The notes under the pieces are model-generated. The model ran no database searches, was not told the origin of the DNA, and worked only from the letters and a program-made list of their open reading frames with translations. Both the position numbers and the translations under genes were made by a program. From the NCBI RefSeq assembly GCF_947179165.1, contig NC_077242.1:24071097-24135096 (forward strand): 64,000 bases of DNA, read 5' to 3'. The stretch comes from Solanum dulcamara (Eukaryota; Streptophyta; Magnoliopsida; Solanales; Solanaceae). Positions 59,391 through 64,000 of this stretch are shown here, piece after piece. How positions within the stretch are numbered: the stretch's first letter is position 1; each line of letters begins with the position of its first letter.

Positions 59391-60233
59391 GGAGACAACT
59401 CTTACCACAATGAGGGTTCTACTCCTAAGTATAACATGCAACAAAAAACATCTTATTCTTATCTGCAAACAAGGGGAGACTAAAGCATTGCATGCTAGGA
59501 CCTCACCAACACCATCCATTACTCTTCATTACCTGCAGCAGCTCTATTACAGACAAGCTTCTTGGAGACCACCACCAGTTGACCTCTCTAACAACAGCCC
59601 TATTCAAAGCTGCAGCATCTTCAAATTACATCATGCAATAAGTCAATTCAAGTCCTTCCTCAACAATATCTCCAAGGCTACTGGGCATTACAATTCAATA
59701 TACTTCCTCTCCTTTCATCCTCCTTAGCTGATATATACTTGATCTTGATTTGGATGCACCCCTCCATAGGGACTTACTTGGTATGACAAGACTAAAAAGG
59801 GCAAAGATGAAAAGAACCTTCTCATCCCATGCGAGATAGAAGTTTCATTTACTTGTTCTTCTTCAATTTAGCTATGTATGATACGTAGCATAGTTGAATA
59901 GGACTAGTGTAGGTTACTTTCTTGTTTTCTCATGGAAGGGGAGAGTCTCCCTCATTTATGCTTTCTTAGTCGACTTGTATCGGGAGGAGTCCTCTCATAG
60001 GTTTACTTCTTTCTAGTTATAGTTAGCCCTTTTTTGTACTGGAGATGTGTTAGCCGACCTTAGTAGGTTAGCCCACTTATGTACCAACATAGGATCGGAG
60101 GTAAGGTTTATGTCCCCCTCCTTGTATTTTTCTATTTTGTTATTTATGTTAAGGCTTGGGGGTGATGCTCAACCCTTGACTGTGCACGAAAAGTAGAAGC
60201 CTCGTATAAGGTCTGTTCCCATTTTAAAAAAAA

Positions 60234-62098
60234 GTCATTTATGACTTGATGGCACTGGCTATTTGGTCTCCTAGTTATTCGTTTGGATTTTATGTCCATT
60301 TTTGTGTTTTGGAGCTTTCAAAACATGAATAGGTTAATTCGGTCAAAACTTCTAGTAAACGACCTCAAAATAGATTTCTAACAGTTCTATTCGCTTTGGA
60401 AGGGAATTTTAGGTAGTAACATGGTTGGATCGAATCCCGAGGCCTTCATGCGAGTTTGTTCCATTAGGTATTTTAGATTTTAAGCTTCAATCTAAGTTTG
60501 ACCCTGGTAAACATTCTTCGTAAACATGCTCGAATGAGAATTCTGTTATCCTGATTATCTACAGAATGTCGAGTTATATCTAGAATGATCCTTTGTGCAA
60601 TTCCTAAGGCATCCGATCTAATCCTAAGCCCCTTTAAAGAATTTTTGCTAAATATAATACTTGATTGTGGGATCCAATTTTTGTCGAAACGACTTTTTTT
60701 ATAAATTCTAACATCTTCATGTAGTTTGGAATATCAAATTTTTTAGGGTAGAATAGTTCATTTACGTGTATGAGGTTTTAATGAATTTATGCATCCCATT
60801 GGGAAATTTTGCACTTGGCCAAGACTAGCTGATGCAACTCAGCTGGTGCAGGTCACCATTACTCTTCGTATTCGCAAAGCCCTTGGATGCATTCCTGATG
60901 GCCATGAATGTTCACTTCTGCGTTTGCAAAGCCTGGGCTGCATTCGCGATGGCTAAAATTCTTTTCTTGCGCGATCATGAGACTTTTCCCCTCGTTCGCG
61001 CAGGATATCAAACTGGAACTCTACAATCGCAGGCTATCCTAGCCACATTCGCGATGAAGGCATTCTTATAGTCCTTATTTAAAAGACTAGACGCGATCGA
61101 CTTCTCCAAAAAATATTCAAAGTGTGATATCTCCCTCATTTTAGCTCTAATTTAGTGTCTTCAAGGTCAAGTATGTTGGGGGAGAATGTAGGAATGTCTT
61201 GGGAGTGTTCGGGGATTGTCGGGGGGGACCTTCATTTAATGTAATTTAGCCCCAAAGGAGTTTCCAACTCTCTTTATTTAGCTTTTAATAGTTATTTTGC
61301 ATGATCCTCGTTTGGGCTATTCTGACCCCAAATTGTGCTTAATTTTGGAACACAACTCTAGGACCTATTAGAATCTTTTGATGGAGTCAATTTTGAAATT
61401 TGGGGTCATGTCCCACATTACCTTTCTTACTCAAAAATTAGTCTCTCTCTGCTTTAAGTGAATTTATTGTCTAAAAACCGTATTAATGTTGTGATTTTAT
61501 ATTTAATAGTGTGGAACATTTATAGGCTGTACAGAATACAAAAATCTCCAGAGATGTGTTTTAGAGTGAGCTTTAATAGTTAATTGTATGTTGATTTATG
61601 GTACCTAGTTGATCATGCTTACTTTTTAGAATCCATATCTTAGGCCTATTTCAGGTAATTCAGGATCTTTTGCATGTTGTCTTCTCTAATTTGATCATCC
61701 TTACCATGTGGTGTATTTGGTATGCGTTATTTGGTTTATATTGAGCATTCTTTGCCTTAGACTAGGATTAGACTAGTGTTTGTCTTAGACGTGCTAGTTT
61801 AGAGCCGCCATAGACTCCCTCTCTGATGTTGTATTTGATGGATTAGCTCTATATAGATTGATAATGTAGACTTGAGCCTAATAGTCTAAGCCTTAGTTAG
61901 GCGGTAACTCAGTGATTGAGACCTTTTATGTATAATTCTCTTCTCTATTGGCTCCGCGTACTTGGTTCTTATTTCAGAGGCCATTCATCGATTCAAGTTG
62001 GATTTGGTTTGGACTTGGAGTGATTCATCGATTACACTAGCTTTGGGATGTCATTGGGCTGCTGATCCTAAATCTCGCTCTTTTCTAAGAACTATTTT
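60234..62098 (+). repeat. Gypsy LTR, remainder (right of the LINE)
   Basis: GTCATTTATGACTTGATGGC continues exactly where 54294 stops, by comparison with 50000-51930. It is cut at 62098 by another LTR that begins TGTCATGTCCC. The matching end of the 49929 copy is near 51930. Confidence 0.85.
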
Positions 62099-64000
62099 TG
62101 TCATGTCCCAACCCCGTAGGCCATGACTGGGGTCCGAACTGGACCCCCGTATATATAATTCTTAGATATAAGAACTATACATAAGAACCCCAATGGGTCA
62201 TAACATCTTCTTATACGCGTAACCTTTTTTGTTTGTATCATAACATGAAAGGGACCACAAGCCAACAAGGCTGCAATAACATAACAACACTTACAATATG
62301 TCGTATAGGCACAATTGAAACAAACTTACAAGCATCCCACATATACAAGTCTACAGACCTCTAAGAATATCAATGATAACATATGGTGGGATAGGGTCCC
62401 CACCGTACTCCTGAATAAAGAAATATATACACGAGAAGACCAGTACCTAAAAGCTAGGCTCTGGCACAACAAAGCATTTCCAAAACTGATGACTAGAAAT
62501 CCTAAGCTGGTGGATCTCCGGAATGCGTATCTGTACCTTCAGGCATGAAATGCAGCCCCCCCGAAGAAAGAGGGGTCAGTATGATATATGTACTGAGTAT
62601 ATAAAGAATAACATATCATAATTGAGACAACTGCTGAAATAGGGATGCAGGAAACAAGTATAATAGTTAGCAAATCACTATAATTGCATCTTATGATATG
62701 AGGGCATGTATATCATCCTCTTATACCGTACCCGGCCCACTGTGGGACTCGGTGTTACAAATATATCATTATGTTTTCATATGCGTGTCTATCTATTGTA
62801 TCCGTCTCTTTAGTGAGGGACTCGGTAAAGAGAGTAGCGTACATATAGTGTATAGTTATACTGTATCCAGCCCATCATGGGACTCGGTGCCATCCTTATA
62901 TCATCATATATATCATACCATACCCGGCCCTCTAGTGAGGGACTCCATGTCATCATATTATCGTATACGACATCATCTCAAATACGGCCCGAGACTCGGT
63001 GAATTATCATATAATCGCATTATCATATCATCATATATGGCATTATCCCCTCATATATGGCATCATACCATACTCGGCCTGGGACTCAGTGAAAGAAGTA
63101 GTAAAGCTGTGCATGACAACATTCTCGGCCCATTATGAGACTTGAAGAAAGAGGTGTTACAGTATGTACGAGTAGAGTAGTGAGAAACCATATGCAATTT
63201 AAATCATCATCTAAGACTCAATAAAATAGTCAAGTGAACCATCACTGGAAGATCAGAGTACCAATCGTCTCAAGTACTCTCTAAATATCATTAGGGATCA
63301 TATTCGCTGGAGCCTCAAGAATTATAGACATGTATCGAGACAAAGCTAAACAACTTATGGAATTAGAGATGTTCATCATCTTAGAGACATTAGAAGTAGG
63401 AGTGTATACATCCAACTACTATTCAATACATAGAAGACTCGAGGGTAGTAGCTCGACTACTTTATGAGTTTTAACATCTCGAAGTGAACAAGAATCACTT
63501 TTCACACTTGGAACTTATGAATGGACTTACCCCAAGATCATATACATATCATTACTTACTTATATTTAAGACATGCCAAAAGAAAAGAGAGATAGCTTTA
63601 TATACACTACTTTTTGTCATGTAAAAGACTTACAAGGCAATAACTCAGCTATTATAGGAGTTCTAACATCCCAAAGTGAATAAGATTTATGAATCGTACT
63701 CGGGGTTATATGAATGAAATTATCCTCATATTTCATATTCAAACAACTTAAGACTAAGACATGCCAAGAGAAAAGAAAGATAGCTTCACATACCTCTTAT
63801 GGATTACTCTTAACCGCGCTTGCCTCGTCGTCCTCTGAACCTATTTAACACGGAAGTAATACTAATTTCAATAACCCTTGAATTTCCAGCTTCCATAAAT
63901 ACAATTAATCCTCCATAGGAATCATTTCCTTATTCGCCTTTCTCGACTAGTCTATTAGTTAGTCGAGAAGTTAACGGAAATTGGTCAGCATCTCCCTTAT
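62099..64000. repeat. Part of another gypsy-type LTR running off the right edge
   Basis: It starts TGTCATGTCCCAACCCCGTA directly against the truncated Tekay-like LTR. No pol sequence is visible. Two related blocks (about 63510-63600 and 63690-63790) share ACATGCCAAxAGAAAAG and AGATAGCTT. The type of LTR is recalled from Solanaceae gypsy elements, and the orientation is uncertain. Confidence 0.5.
62726..63140 (+). repeat. Interspersed tandem motif CCCGGCCC...GGGACTCGGTG, 7 copies
   Basis: Copies lie near 62731, 62805, 62868, 62926, 62985, 63074 and 63122, spaced 48-89 bases. They are separated by ATCAT-rich filler. Each copy is partly self-complementary (GGCCC with GGGAC), so the transcript could form a row of short hairpins. 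Confidence 0.8.

Larger units (their letters stand above)
54295..60233 (+). mobile_element. L1-type LINE, ORF1 kept and ORF2 almost entirely lost
   Basis: It interrupts a gypsy LTR and ends in a short poly(A) (60226-60233) after TTGGGGGTGATGCTCAACCC, a 3' tail style of plant L1 elements. A long ORF1 frame (54365-56725) is followed by an ORF1 tail (56730-57482) and only the first ~25 codons of the endonuclease. The next 2.1 kb is periodic non-coding sequence. I see no clear target duplication. Confidence 0.8.

Noticed and set aside
54280..60240. Target-site duplication for the L1-type LINE
   Set aside because: ACTAA precedes the element and GTCATTTAT follows the poly(A). Compared with the intact LTR no bases are clearly duplicated, so the 5' junction is probably altered.
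62726..63140. CRISPR-like array
   Set aside because: Repeats are imperfect and unevenly spaced within a plant LTR, with no cas genes.

Overview
This window is nuclear DNA from a flowering plant, most likely a member of the Solanaceae. The grounds are RTE-type LINEs ending in (TTG)n, Tekay-like gypsy LTRs, a MULE carrying a ULP1-like protease, and plant-style GT-AG introns. There are no bacterial-type operons. About nine tenths of the sequence is transposable-element DNA, much of it nested. I read the nesting from target-site duplications (TSDs) and terminal repeats seen directly in the sequence.

Region 1 (1-16.4 kb) holds the only convincing host gene. It is on the minus strand and six coding exons are recognisable: 16326-16375, 2479-2566, 2298-2406, 2113-2162, 1297-1363 and 684-755. 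They encode the N-terminal ~145 residues of a small multi-pass membrane protein (TMEM192/FIP1-like, named from memory), and the gene continues off the left edge. Intron 1 is 13.8 kb because a chromodomain gypsy retrotransposon (2761-15847, minus) lies in it. That element was hit by an RTE LINE (3679-6892, 17-bp TSD), an hAT transposon (10212-14049, 8-bp TSD) and a short hAT-like element (14701-15082). The last intron fully inside the window ends in CCG instead of CAG.

Region 2 (16.4-25.8 kb) holds a Stowaway-like MITE, a 5'-truncated second RTE LINE with only one nonsense codon in its visible reverse transcriptase, an 858-bp non-autonomous hAT, a second Stowaway-like MITE and the 5' two thirds of a copia element (minus).

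Region 3 (25.8-30.8 kb) is a CACTA (En/Spm) element with 3-bp TSDs and GCGACGGA-type subterminal repeats. It keeps the tail of the TNP2 transposase and a Ptta/En/Spm second gene, and probably carries an organellar insert near its right end.

Region 4 (30.8-42.7 kb) starts with a TATA-like minus-strand leader and ORF of unknown nature. A MULE follows, with a MudrA-type N-terminus on the plus strand and ULP1-protease remnants on the minus strand. It is split by a deleted gypsy element (33618-40813, 5-bp TSD ATCTG).

Region 5 (42.7-64 kb) is a cluster of related Tekay-like gypsy pieces: a 3.85-kb LTR on the minus strand, then on the plus strand internal region, LTR, internal region, LTR. The last LTR is split by a 5.9-kb L1-type LINE that keeps a long ORF1 but has lost nearly all of ORF2. 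In place of ORF2 it carries sequence with a ~168-bp periodicity. From 62099 a different LTR with a short tandem motif runs off the right edge.

I found no tRNA, rRNA, CRISPR array or new enzymatic system. The main points of interest are the host gene's giant intron and damaged splice site, the ULP1-bearing MULE, and the ORF1-only LINE with its periodic tail.
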